A stretch of DNA of 64,000 nt. Origin: Clostridiales bacterium. GTDB taxonomy: Bacteria; Bacillota; Clostridia; Oscillospirales; Oscillospiraceae. The notes below the pieces were generated by a model, which was not told where the DNA came from, did no database searches, and saw only the letters and a list, made by a program, of their open reading frames with translations. The DNA lies in the NCBI GenBank assembly GCA_004554585.1, contig SFLH01000001.1, positions 303,437-367,436 of the forward strand, read 5' to 3'. Shown here in pieces: positions 45,933 to 53,696 of the stretch; position 1 is the first letter of the stretch; every line of letters begins with the position of its first letter. The position numbers were made by a program, and so were the translations under genes.

Positions 45933-47612
45933 TCATTCCCCTCCATTTTTGTCGAAATTTACTTCGGAAATTTTTTCGGAGGAGTCTGTGGAGACAACAC
46001 CGGAAGATGTGCTTCCGAACTCATTTCCGAGCATGCCAGCAGCTGTATTTCGAGAAGACAGTAGTTGTTCAACTGCGTTGCCGAGCCGTTTCCGGAGAAC
46101 ATCCAGCACACCGGGAGGCAGGTCACGCAAGCGAACACCGAAACATGGAATTTTATTATCTTGACCACCGGGAACCAGATTTTTAGGATAGAACCCATAT
46201 CGCCAGTATGCGGAATTGCTCTCCTTTTTGAATGGGATTCCAGCTTGGAGTGCTTTCTGCGCACCACTAACATCTAGCGTCTTTACTTCGCCAGAGGGAA
46301 TACCAGATGTATCCAGCCAGATTCTATATGCATTCAGGCAAGCATCCCCAGGGAGAACCAGATAGGACTCTTTTCCGGAAAGTTTAAAGACAGCGGCTTC
46401 CGTTTGCAGGGTACGAGTCTCATCGGGGCCAGTTAAACTGACATACTCTAGATGGTCACACAGAAAGCGCCAGAAGGTTTCTGGATCCTTCCATTGACCT
46501 TCCTGGGTTCGGCTACTGCTCTCGGGCGCGGAGGCCGGGAGGGCCAGGGACCAATAATAGGCTTTGTATCTGTCACAATCGCTCTCAAGCAGCCAGCCTT
46601 CATCCACGGCAAATGTCAGAAAATGGCCGAGAAGTTCCATCCCCAATGCGAGGATGAGCTCTGTGGGGCTGCTCGACGGGCGCGTGTAGCGTCCGTTTGC
46701 GTGCATCGGAATGTATCTGGAACCATTTAACGTAACCTTGCCCTTTTTGAATTTCTTACGGAAGGCACGGAAGAATAAAACCATCATCAAGTAAGCGGAC
46801 TCATTATCTGCACTTATCCGGAAGAGATTCAGCCGTTCCCGATCTACAGAAGTAAAGTCACATTTCTCCAAGGATATCACAGGGCGGGAAGCAAACTTGG
46901 GGGACTGACCGCAGAGGATGGGATACGACAAGCTGGACTGATTGATAATCTCTCTACTCACATTGTCGGGGACGTTTGCGGAGATAACGAAAGCACAGGA
47001 AACATACGGAGCCCAGAATCTGCGATTTTTGCCGCCCTTTTTCTTCCAGTACCCACCGATATAGTCGATGGGGAAGCAAGAAGGGCTGGTGAATGAAGAC
47101 GTTTTTTGAGCGGCTAATACCCAAGGTCGTTTTATGGACCAGTGGCCACCTTGCCATGTTGTGGGGCCCTGCACCGTGTTCAGAAGCGAATACAACACTT
47201 CGGGACATGCGGGAACAGACCCCAACTGAATGATTGGTGCATTGGTTGAAATCGTAGGAGCGTCGGTCGAAGAGACCATAAGCAAGTCTTCAACTTGCGC
47301 CAGAAGTACCAGCAGGAAGAGTTTCGCCCCAGCAGCCTTATCTTCGAGGATTTCGGGAAAATCGAGGAAAGTGTAACAGATCGTGTGCCAGTCCTGCTGC
47401 GATAACTCGCGCAACTTGCGCTGTTGCCGCTTTGTCCACGGCAGCTTTTGTCTCAGGGTAACGGCTCTTGTCGCGATACTACCAGTGCCAGTAGAGCTAT
47501 TAAGCTCCAGGTAGGCCTTCTTAGAACCAGAGACCTGGATGCGCACGGTGCGAACCAAAGTCTTAAGCTTCAAAAGAAAGGTCTTGTTTCGGGGGGTGGT
47601 TTTCTTTTTCAT
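45933..47612 (-). CDS. Unrecognised protein, partner of the helicase-like gene
   Basis: The 559-residue protein is basic at the N-terminus, has a Leu-rich helix at about 95-115 (KLFLLVLLAQVEDLLMV) and no clear catalytic motif that I can name. A middle AYLMMVLFFRAFRKKFKKGK and late LPGDACLNAYRIWLD and FGVRLRDLPPGVLDVL are notable. AGGAGGAATTTGAA precedes the ATG. It is the first gene of a two-gene unit with the helicase-like protein, so it is probably a partner in the same process. Confidence 0.5.
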   Translation of the reverse strand: MKKKTTPRNKTFLLKLKTLVRTVRIQVSGSKKAYLELNSSTGTGSIATRAVTLRQKLPWTKRQQRKLRELSQQDWHTICYTFLDFPEILEDKAAGAKLFLLVLLAQVEDLLMVSSTDAPTISTNAPIIQLGSVPACPEVLYSLLNTVQGPTTWQGGHWSIKRPWVLAAQKTSSFTSPSCFPIDYIGGYWKKKGGKNRRFWAPYVSCAFVISANVPDNVSREIINQSSLSYPILCGQSPKFASRPVISLEKCDFTSVDRERLNLFRISADNESAYLMMVLFFRAFRKKFKKGKVTLNGSRYIPMHANGRYTRPSSSPTELILALGMELLGHFLTFAVDEGWLLESDCDRYKAYYWSLALPASAPESSSRTQEGQWKDPETFWRFLCDHLEYVSLTGPDETRTLQTEAAVFKLSGKESYLVLPGDACLNAYRIWLDTSGIPSGEVKTLDVSGAQKALQAGIPFKKESNSAYWRYGFYPKNLVPGGQDNKIPCFGVRLRDLPPGVLDVLRKRLGNAVEQLLSSRNTAAGMLGNEFGSTSSGVVSTDSSEKISEVNFDKNGGE

Positions 47613-47754
47613 TTCAAATTCCTCCTAACACTAAGTTTTTTGTGCTTTCGCAGTTGCAGTTTACTGCATATTGGAGGCTTTGGATACGGATAACCAGTTT
47701 CCCAATTTTAGTGCTTTTTTGCGAAACCCAAATGACAATCAATTGGAGGCGTAC
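47613..47754. promoter_or_regulatory. Short divergent control region
   Basis: The interval between the two opposing genes is at most 142 bases. GCAGTTGCAGTTTACTGC (47650-47667) is an imperfect dyad. A second GGAGG at 47673 lies before a TTG that could be an alternative start of the plus-strand gene. No clear promoter pair is seen. Confidence 0.35.
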
Positions 47755-49773
47755 ATGAAAAGAAATCTTGAGCAGTTGGCAAACTACCTAGTAGAGAACG
47801 GCGCTTTACTGAGCCGCGAGCAATACTACATTCAAAATTACATCGCCTATACGCCTTGTGCGAAAATGCACGAAATCGGACGACCGATTTTTCCTGAGGA
47901 GATAGATGAACAAGGAAACGAGTTTCGGGAAATTTATAGTTGGTGTGTACGACATAAGATTCCGCTACACAATGCAGTTGTGTTTTTCACAGAGCTGATC
48001 AAGAAAGAAAGGTCGTTGCATAAAGATGATTCTTTGCGCCATGAGTTAAACGCTATTCTCCTTTTCGTGTTAGCAGGAGATGGATTTATTTTTAAGAACT
48101 CAGTTTCACTGCAAGAGCAGCCGCACATTCGAATGGGAGATTTATATGTGTTGGATGAGGTTGATGGAGAGTTTAGACCGATTGATACATTTAATAAAAT
48201 TAATATGCTTGCGTCAGCAATATATGAACAGATGAGTTTACGAGGGTATCCGTATTATTGCAGCGATGTTGAATACTTAAGGCCACTTTGGTTATCGTTA
48301 AATGAAGACTCTCAACGGGCATCTAAGTGGTATGCAAGCTGGACGAATGAACCGAAAGAAAACCAAGAGCTAGAGCTTTTTCCAGAAGAAATTACTGAGC
48401 TGTTTGATTTTTATGCAGAGTACTGTAAAATGCAGCAGGGAATCACCACATCTGAAGAAGAGTTCTTTGAAACTTTAAAAGCATCATGTAGCATCCTACT
48501 TAAATTAGAAGAGTTCTGTAATGAGATGAACCTCTTGCTAACGCAAGAGGACAACTTAGATAGCAAGTGTCAGATCCTTGATAAAATGAGTGAGTACTTA
48601 GCGTCTTTGACGTCAAAGGAGATACAGAATTTTGATTCACTCACGGATCAACCTGTTCTTGCTTCAGATCTTTTTAAGATACTGCGTTCAAAACAAGCAA
48701 TAGCGATGGATAGGCTTAAAGAGTATCCGATTTTGGGTCGCAACTCGCCGCTAAGGAATTTGAAAAGGAAGGAAAACGACGAATTAACAAGATATAAAAA
48801 GCATCCTGTATATAAGCTTTTGAAATCTCTTCAAAAAGAACTCGGGAAACCTAGTGTTCAAAAGATAGCACCCTACTATTTACTATATGTGCTTGTGAAT
48901 AAGCAGACGCCCAACAGTATTTTGAAGAAAAAGTATCGCTTCCGAAAAGGAATGCTAAAGCTAGAAGAAAATTTGAAGTCAATTGATTCCTCTGGAATGA
49001 AATATATGGAGAGTCATCTGTTTTTGTACCGAGCCATGGAGCGTTGGTGGCAAAAAGTCACTTTCCAACATCCATCGGTCAATGAAGCTGATGAGAAACT
49101 AAGTTACTTCTTGTTTTTGAGGTGTAAGAGCATTATTTCGGACATTGACTTTACTGTCGTAAGTCCAAATGAATATCGCAAAACACGCAGGCTTAATAAT
49201 CCAACGAAGGAGCTTTTAAATGCAGTTACACAAATGTTTACGGTGGATATTTCTCTATTACCACAGTTTTCAAAAACACTAATTACACCGTATGCATTTT
49301 TGGCATTTACACTCGAAACGGTGAAGCAAAGCAAGAAGGATAAGGCTGTATTAAAGAAAATAAAGTCCATCTTGAAAAAAGAGGATATTCAAACATATAA
49401 AGAACTAGCGTTTCTCGGCAAAAACGGAATTGGAATGAGCGTGCCAGAAAAATCTTGGTATATTAGTATGGCAAGGTGGTTAGAAGATGTCATCAGACGA
49501 GATGAACTAATCGCGAACTATGTTGAAGGCGATGAAAATATTTATTATCCTGGAAGCGACTTAAAAGTTAAGGATATTGAAGAAGCCATAGACTGGTGTT
49601 TAGATGAATATAGAACATATCCAGAAGATTTTCAGGAACATTTGTCCAAAGTTGAATTAGCGATTCAACAGCAGTGTTGTGATAAAATTTATGAAGAGAT
49701 GATCAAAGCCGTGGCAAGTTTATATAAGCGATCTCTAATGTGTATTCCAGAACTGGATTGTTGCGAAGGTTGA
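47755..49773 (+). CDS. AT-rich protein of unknown function
   Basis: From ATG 47755 the product is 672 residues. The same frame is open another 28 codons to a TTG at 47671, but ATG 47755 has TTGGAGGCG 5 bases upstream and is the first ATG. The sequence is highly helical, rich in Lys/Glu/Leu, without a motif that I recognise. Codon and base use (much more A+T than neighbours) mark it as acquired from a different source. It is divergent from the helicase-like pair and may be a separate cargo gene. A strong hairpin follows its stop. Confidence 0.6.
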   Translation: MKRNLEQLANYLVENGALLSREQYYIQNYIAYTPCAKMHEIGRPIFPEEIDEQGNEFREIYSWCVRHKIPLHNAVVFFTELIKKERSLHKDDSLRHELNAILLFVLAGDGFIFKNSVSLQEQPHIRMGDLYVLDEVDGEFRPIDTFNKINMLASAIYEQMSLRGYPYYCSDVEYLRPLWLSLNEDSQRASKWYASWTNEPKENQELELFPEEITELFDFYAEYCKMQQGITTSEEEFFETLKASCSILLKLEEFCNEMNLLLTQEDNLDSKCQILDKMSEYLASLTSKEIQNFDSLTDQPVLASDLFKILRSKQAIAMDRLKEYPILGRNSPLRNLKRKENDELTRYKKHPVYKLLKSLQKELGKPSVQKIAPYYLLYVLVNKQTPNSILKKKYRFRKGMLKLEENLKSIDSSGMKYMESHLFLYRAMERWWQKVTFQHPSVNEADEKLSYFLFLRCKSIISDIDFTVVSPNEYRKTRRLNNPTKELLNAVTQMFTVDISLLPQFSKTLITPYAFLAFTLETVKQSKKDKAVLKKIKSILKKEDIQTYKELAFLGKNGIGMSVPEKSWYISMARWLEDVIRRDELIANYVEGDENIYYPGSDLKVKDIEEAIDWCLDEYRTYPEDFQEHLSKVELAIQQQCCDKIYEEMIKAVASLYKRSLMCIPELDCCEG

Positions 49774-49777
49774 ACGT

Positions 49778-49824
49778 CTCCAGGGGGGCTTCCCTATAAA
49801 AGAGAACCTAAAGCCCCCCTGGAG
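49778..49824 (+). terminator. Terminator after the AT-rich gene
   Basis: CTCCAGGGGGGCTT and AAGCCCCCCTGGAG pair exactly around about 19 bases. No T run follows, so it may be a strong transcript-end hairpin or insulating structure. Confidence 0.65.
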
Positions 49825-49831
49825 CAGAGGG

Positions 49832-49901
49832 AAATTAATTTGATCAAGGCATCGACGTTAGGAGGAGGCCTTGATCAAAGATGGCTTGAGCAAATTAATT
49901 T
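49832..49901. repeat. Nested inverted repeat of unknown role
   Basis: TTTGATCAAGGC (49839-49850) and GCCTTGATCAAA (49868-49879) are exact complements. They are flanked by two copies of the self-complementary AAATTAATTT (49832-49841, 49892-49901). It lies between the AT-rich gene and the resolvase. Confidence 0.55.
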
Positions 49902-49984
49902 TTCTTTGATTCAGGGGCATTACCATCAGGACACAAAAAGGTTGTTCTAGCGTCTAGGAGTCCTAGTTTTTATAGCTACCTCAG

Positions 49985-50551
49985 CTACTTTTGTCTATTT
50001 CCATCAAGATAGTTTGCTTTTCGATAGAACGTAGATTTGCTCATGCCCAACTGCTCCATCGCCTGCACCGCCGTCAGCTCCCCGCTTTTCCACTTGTTTA
50101 CAACGGATTCAAATCCTGGATGATGGATGGGTTTCCGCCCTTTGTAAGCCCCCCGATTTTTGGCAATGGCAATCCCCTCCCGCTGGCGCTGAAGAATGTA
50201 TTCCCGCTCCAGCTCTGCCACTGCGCCGAAGATGGTCAGCATAAACTTACCCGTCGGGGTAGTGGTATCGATGGCCTCCTTCTGGGAGACAAACTCTACT
50301 CCCTTGGAGGTAAGCTGTTCTACCAGCTCCAGCAGGTCCTTGGTGTTGCGGGCGAAGCGGCTGATGGACTCCACAACGACCACATCGCCTTTGCGGACAA
50401 AATCCAGCATGGCGTGCAGCTCCGGGCGGTTGGTGTTCTTACCGCTGACCTTGTCGATGTATACTTGCTCTGCGCCCAGTTGTTCCATCAGCACTTCCTG
50501 GCGTAAGGTGTTCTGCTCCTGGGTGCTAACCCGAATGTAGCCTATTTTCAA
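49985..50551 (-). CDS. Serine resolvase/invertase (Tn3-resolvase type)
   Basis: The product from TTG 50551 is 188 residues and begins KIGYIRVSTQEQNTLRQ, the usual start of small serine recombinases with the catalytic Ser in VST. ESISRFARNTKDLL and KFMLTIFGAVAELERE follow, then a C-terminal HTH (AMEQLGMSKSTFYRKANYL). An ATG at 50572 would add seven residues but has no site; GGTGAGGAC lies before the TTG. It probably resolves element multimers or inverts a segment, acting on the array 50597-50699. Confidence 0.9.
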   Translation of the reverse strand: MKIGYIRVSTQEQNTLRQEVLMEQLGAEQVYIDKVSGKNTNRPELHAMLDFVRKGDVVVVESISRFARNTKDLLELVEQLTSKGVEFVSQKEAIDTTTPTGKFMLTIFGAVAELEREYILQRQREGIAIAKNRGAYKGRKPIHHPGFESVVNKWKSGELTAVQAMEQLGMSKSTFYRKANYLDGNRQK

Positions 50552-50596
50552 AGTCCTCACCACCTTTGTCATTCTGGCTATATTTTCGTTGGGAAA

Positions 50597-50699
50597 GTCC
50601 CAATAGGGTCCCCTGGCAAATTGGCACGTGCCAAAATGCGGAAAGGAACCCTATTGGGACACTTTTTCGCTGTGCCATTAGGGTACACCCTATTGGGAC
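50597..50699. repeat. res-like recombination array next to the resolvase
   Basis: GTCCCAATAGGGT (50597-50609) and two copies of its complement ACCCTATTGGGAC (50648-50660, 50687-50699) are present. The last is preceded by CCATTAGGGT, giving a near-perfect dyad with an AC centre (50675-50696), the shape of a crossover site. TTGGCACGTGCCAA (50621-50634) is a second dyad. The array fills the space between the resolvase and the glutamine-amidotransferase stop. Confidence 0.7.
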
Positions 50700-50700
50700 A

Positions 50701-51636
50701 TCACAACTCCCCGCAATACAGGAAGTCCTCGATCTCGTCAGTGGTGAATCCTTCGGCCAGCCAGGTGTCGACCATGGCGTTGTCGTAGCCGTACCAAGTG
50801 GCGATGGTCTTCAGCTCATCCAGGTAGGCGGCCTCGGGGTCCTCTGCGGCGTACCGTTTGGCCGGCACCGGCACGGTGTGCTGGGGCCAGAAGTAGGGCG
50901 ACCAGGAACAGAAGAACTGCTCTGTAGAGAAGGTGTCCTGCTCTCGCTTGCCCTGCGCATCGATTTTCAGGATATCCCCACAGTGCAGCGTCACGGACTC
51001 TGGTGTACCAGCTAGGCGCATCTTGCCGATAGCGTTTCTCAGGATCTCTTCTGTGGAAGCATACAAGTAGAGCCCCAACTCGGGATAGTGATACAGACAA
51101 AGTGGATTATCTCCCTTCACAAAGTACAGGTTGTCCTTCCGGTCCAACACCGTGAAACAGAAAGAGCCCTCAACTTCTTCGGCCATGAAACGTAGGCTGT
51201 CGAAGTTGAGGGCACCTTGTTTTTCAATCAGTTGGACGGCGATGTAGCTGTCCGTCTCAATGGACGTTTGAGACAAATCATGGATGCGGCGAAGAAGTTT
51301 GTCATTGTACAGGACGCCATTATGGGCCAGTGCAAACCCCTCCCTGCGGGCTCTGCCGGCAAAGGGGTGATTGTTCTGCCGTTTTAAGGCGGACCCCTGG
51401 GTAGTCATTCGGGTATGCCCCATAATGACTTTGGCATCTCCGGGCACCGTGAAATGGATGGTGTGGGCCGGACCGGGACGCTTGTCGATGTGAAGTGTTC
51501 CACCGGCGTTGTAGGCAATTCCAGCGGCATCGGTTCCACGGGCCTCGCTGGCCTCAGCCAGGGCACGGACCATTCTTGTCTTCTGACGGCGGGACAGGGT
51601 ATCCTTGTAGTCGATCATTCCGAATAAACAACACAT
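50701..51636 (-). CDS. Class II glutamine amidotransferase domain protein
   Basis: The 311-residue protein starts MCCLFGMID; the Cys after Met is the N-terminal nucleophile of Ntn amidotransferases once Met is removed. RGTDAAGIAYN, GHTRMTTQGSA and NNHPFAG, then LAHNGVLYN, are the glutaminase motifs. The last third is a separate small region ending DEIEDFLYCGEL. It should split glutamine and give ammonia to a partner. It lies 2 bases after the amidoligase gene, so the two proteins probably work together. It lacks a synthetase domain of its own, so it is not a stand-alone asparagine synthetase. Confidence 0.85.
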   Translation of the reverse strand: MCCLFGMIDYKDTLSRRQKTRMVRALAEASEARGTDAAGIAYNAGGTLHIDKRPGPAHTIHFTVPGDAKVIMGHTRMTTQGSALKRQNNHPFAGRARREGFALAHNGVLYNDKLLRRIHDLSQTSIETDSYIAVQLIEKQGALNFDSLRFMAEEVEGSFCFTVLDRKDNLYFVKGDNPLCLYHYPELGLYLYASTEEILRNAIGKMRLAGTPESVTLHCGDILKIDAQGKREQDTFSTEQFFCSWSPYFWPQHTVPVPAKRYAAEDPEAAYLDELKTIATWYGYDNAMVDTWLAEGFTTDEIEDFLYCGEL

Positions 51637-51638
51637 AG

Positions 51639-52742
51639 TTACAGTTCCTCCTCTACAGTGACAGGCTCGTTCACATACAAGCGGCGTTCCTTCAGATACT
51701 GGACCAGTTCCGGTTCCTGGCATCCCGAGACGAAGGTTGTCCAGGACATGGCCTTGACCTCCTGGTCCGATAAGTACAACGCCACGTCGCAGATCCGGTT
51801 GACTAACTGCAGCGTGGCAATCAGGGTGTTATATTTCAGGGTCCCACGGAACATGCGGAACTCAATGGTAGCGTGATTCTCCAGATTGACGCAGGTGTAG
51901 CGTCCACCGTGGTAGCCCTTCTTGGCGTGCTCCAGGATGTCCTTCGGTTGTTCCCGGTAGCCATAGCGGGAGGCCCAGCGTTCCAACTGCCGAGCGGTCC
52001 TCCGGCTGAACTTCAAAAGCTCCTCCCAGTGCTTCTCCACGAAGTAGAGAATTCTTGCGATGGCGGACTCCTGATCTTCCTCCTCCGAACCGAAAGCGGT
52101 ACGGCTAACGTGAACGTGGAGTCCGCAGGTGCCGGATTGATGGGAGCGGTACCCCAAGGCAACGGCTTTGCGAAGGACATCTTGCCAAGGCATGTGATTC
52201 AGATGGTAGTCCAAGCTCATGGGATGAGTTACGATTTCAAAGCCATCATCCAAGGAGCCATCGTGCTTCGCATAAGCACGGACCAAGCCAGAATGATTGC
52301 TCAGTCCTAAAATCTCCGCAGCATAGTCAGAATCTTCGCCGCCTTCGTCCATCTCCAATTCAATCCCAAAGAACCGGGGGCCATCGCCGAAGAAAATGGG
52401 AGCGGGCTTGTAGTAGTAATCGTGGATGGTCTCCCGATCGCGTTGGCTGGCCTCATAGCAGGACCAGCACAGGGCATCGTCCTCGTCATAGTAGATATCC
52501 CCTTGGTGAAGCAGTCTGCCGCAGCTATCGCAGCGGGTGTAGTGAGCATCATAGCAGCTGTCACACAGCGGGATGCTGTCGGTCCCGTTGTTGGTTTCTC
52601 GCCAGATCCGCTCGCCACAGTGATGGCAGAATACGGTGAGTTCCTCCAGACAGTCCTGGCAGAAGAACTGATCCTCAAAATAGATGCCGTCTTCTGCGGG
52701 GAGGTGTTCCCCGCAATGGGCGCAAATTTCTTTCTGATTCAT
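51639..52742 (-). CDS. Amidoligase (GS-like COOH-NH2 ligase) with zinc ribbons
   Basis: The 367-residue protein opens with three CxxC-pair zinc modules (CAHCGEH/CQDC, CHHCGER/CDSC, CDSCGRL/CWSC) in the first 110 residues. The amidoligase core then shows FGIELEMDEGG, KHDGSLDDGFEIVTHP, CGLHVHVSRTAF and TIEFRMFRGTL. These are the acidic and His motifs of the Amidoligase_2 family, distant from glutamine synthetase. ATG 52742 has TTGGAGGTATG. Family members are proposed to form amide bonds on peptides or cell-wall compounds; the substrate here is unknown. A terminator-like hairpin and a tandem repeat lie in its leader. Confidence 0.85.
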   Translation of the reverse strand: MNQKEICAHCGEHLPAEDGIYFEDQFFCQDCLEELTVFCHHCGERIWRETNNGTDSIPLCDSCYDAHYTRCDSCGRLLHQGDIYYDEDDALCWSCYEASQRDRETIHDYYYKPAPIFFGDGPRFFGIELEMDEGGEDSDYAAEILGLSNHSGLVRAYAKHDGSLDDGFEIVTHPMSLDYHLNHMPWQDVLRKAVALGYRSHQSGTCGLHVHVSRTAFGSEEEDQESAIARILYFVEKHWEELLKFSRRTARQLERWASRYGYREQPKDILEHAKKGYHGGRYTCVNLENHATIEFRMFRGTLKYNTLIATLQLVNRICDVALYLSDQEVKAMSWTTFVSGCQEPELVQYLKERRLYVNEPVTVEEEL

Positions 52743-52755
52743 GTCATACCTCCAA

Positions 52756-52787
52756 AATGAGAAAAGCCAGCAATGAGAAAAGCCAGC
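52756..52787 (-). repeat. Tandem 16-base repeat in the amidoligase leader
   Basis: AATGAGAAAAGCCAGC occurs twice without a gap (52756-52771 and 52772-52787). On the minus strand each copy reads GCTGGCTTTTCTCATT, which equals the 3' arm and T tract of the terminator hairpin just upstream. Confidence 0.75.
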
Positions 52788-52812
52788 CCCAGGAATTTTC
52801 CCAGGACTGGCT
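52775..52812 (-). terminator. Terminator/attenuator before the amidoligase gene
   Basis: On the minus strand AGCCAGTCCTGGG pairs with CCTGGGGCTGGCT (13 pairs with wobbles) and TTTTCTC follows. It lies between the 57-residue gene and the amidoligase ribosome binding site. Confidence 0.75.
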
Positions 52813-52828
52813 TCCTTGTTGTGTGATT

Positions 52829-53002
52829 TCAGAATCTTGGCCATAACGAAATGGACGCATTGAGCTGCACGCCCTCCTTGGTGATCGTCAGGGAGAGGGA
52901 ACTCTCCACCGGTGGGGTCATCATGGGTAACGGGCTGCGCAGCAATGGCAGCATAGCAGAAATTGCCGCCGTGTTCGATGTCAGGATGGCGCTGTCCTTC
53001 AT
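52829..53002 (-). CDS. 57-residue peptide in the amidoligase operon
   Basis: The frame begins MKDSAILTSNTAAISAMLPL and ends ASISLWPRF. It has a Pro/Met/Ser-rich middle and a possible two-part shape, with GGGAG 10 bases before the ATG. It starts 7 bases after the DUF3846 stop and is followed by the attenuator. Its place before an amide-forming enzyme makes it a possible substrate or leader peptide; that is inference. Confidence 0.55.
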   Translation of the reverse strand: MKDSAILTSNTAAISAMLPLLRSPLPMMTPPVESSLSLTITKEGVQLNASISLWPRF

Positions 53003-53008
53003 CGTGTG

Positions 53009-53353
53009 TCACTCCCTCTTATGTAAGTAAAGTTCAATGCGGTGGAAATGCTCTTCGTAGTGAGCCAACTGCTCGGGGGTCAGACTGGTGAAATTCTCGC
53101 TGTCCGGTGGTGCTCCGCAGAGGAAGAAGGGACCAGCGATAATGTCGTAGATCTCGCCGTCCTCATCCCGCAAGGCGCGGTTCAGGGGCAGGCCGATCAG
53201 CTTGCCTTCCTCATGGCAGATCAGAGCCACCGGTTCCGGGAAGGGATAGATGGCCTGGATGGGGCCGCCTACGGCTTGTTGCATGGCGGCAAGGTTGTCT
53301 TGAATCTCCGTTTGTTTGGGCAGTGCGCCAGGTTCAATCATCAGTACGTTCAT
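53009..53353 (-). CDS. DUF3846 family protein
   Basis: The 114-residue protein shows the DUF3846 pattern: MNVLMIEPGALPKQTEI, GGPIQAIYPFPEPVALICHEEG (core YPFPEPVALICHEEG), LNRALRDEDGEIYDIIAGPFF. The family is common on conjugative and phage-like elements of Firmicutes and has no known function. ATG 53353 has CAGGAGGATA. It is the first gene of the amidoligase operon. Confidence 0.85.
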   Translation of the reverse strand: MNVLMIEPGALPKQTEIQDNLAAMQQAVGGPIQAIYPFPEPVALICHEEGKLIGLPLNRALRDEDGEIYDIIAGPFFLCGAPPDSENFTSLTPEQLAHYEEHFHRIELYLHKRE

Positions 53354-53379
53354 GATAATATCCTCCTGAAAACAAGATA

Positions 53380-53417
53380 ACCAGCTAGCACAGAGAAATT
53401 CTCTGCCCGCTGGTTTC
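53380..53417 (-). promoter_or_regulatory. Leader hairpin of the amidoligase operon
   Basis: On the minus strand ACCAGC, then GCAGAGAA, TT, TCTCTGTGC and GCTGGT form a long interrupted stem, followed by TATCTTGTTTT. It lies between the probable promoter and the DUF3846 gene and could act as an attenuator. Confidence 0.5.
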
Positions 53418-53420
53418 ACT

Positions 53421-53449
53421 ATTATAATATGTATCTCGATTTTGCTCAG
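53421..53449 (-). promoter_or_regulatory. Probable promoter of the amidoligase operon
   Basis: TATAAT (53421-53426 on the minus strand) is clear. The best -35 at 17 bases is TGAGCA, which is poor, so activation may be needed. Confidence 0.45.
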
Positions 53450-53545
53450 GTTCGGATTGAGTGGCGATCGATCAATCCAGCAGAATCCGCGTTTCTGCGA
53501 TAGGAGGGAATGTTTATTGAGGACAGCAGCTGCTGTGAGGTTTTA

Positions 53546-53696
53546 TAGCTCGGTCCGTTATTTCTAAGAGCGACGAGTAGATACTCGTCGCAAAGGATCT
53601 CAATGCCTTTCTTGGATTACCACATGTCCTCAACGGCCAATAGAGGGAACATATGAGTGGACCTTTCTGCGACCGAGCTACCTGGACTCTTTTTTA
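53546..53696 (+). ncRNA. Structured element, possible non-coding RNA
   Basis: TAGCTCGGTC (53546-53555) and GACCGAGCTA (53671-53680) are exact complements 115 bases apart. Inside is a perfect hairpin GCGACGAGTA, GA, TACTCGTCGC (53570-53591). The outer helix is followed by CTTTTTTATG, a terminator-like T run, on the plus strand. No protein frame is supported. I do not recognise a known RNA family. An upstream self-complementary ACAGCAGCTGCTGT (53523-53536) may belong to it. Confidence 0.45.
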
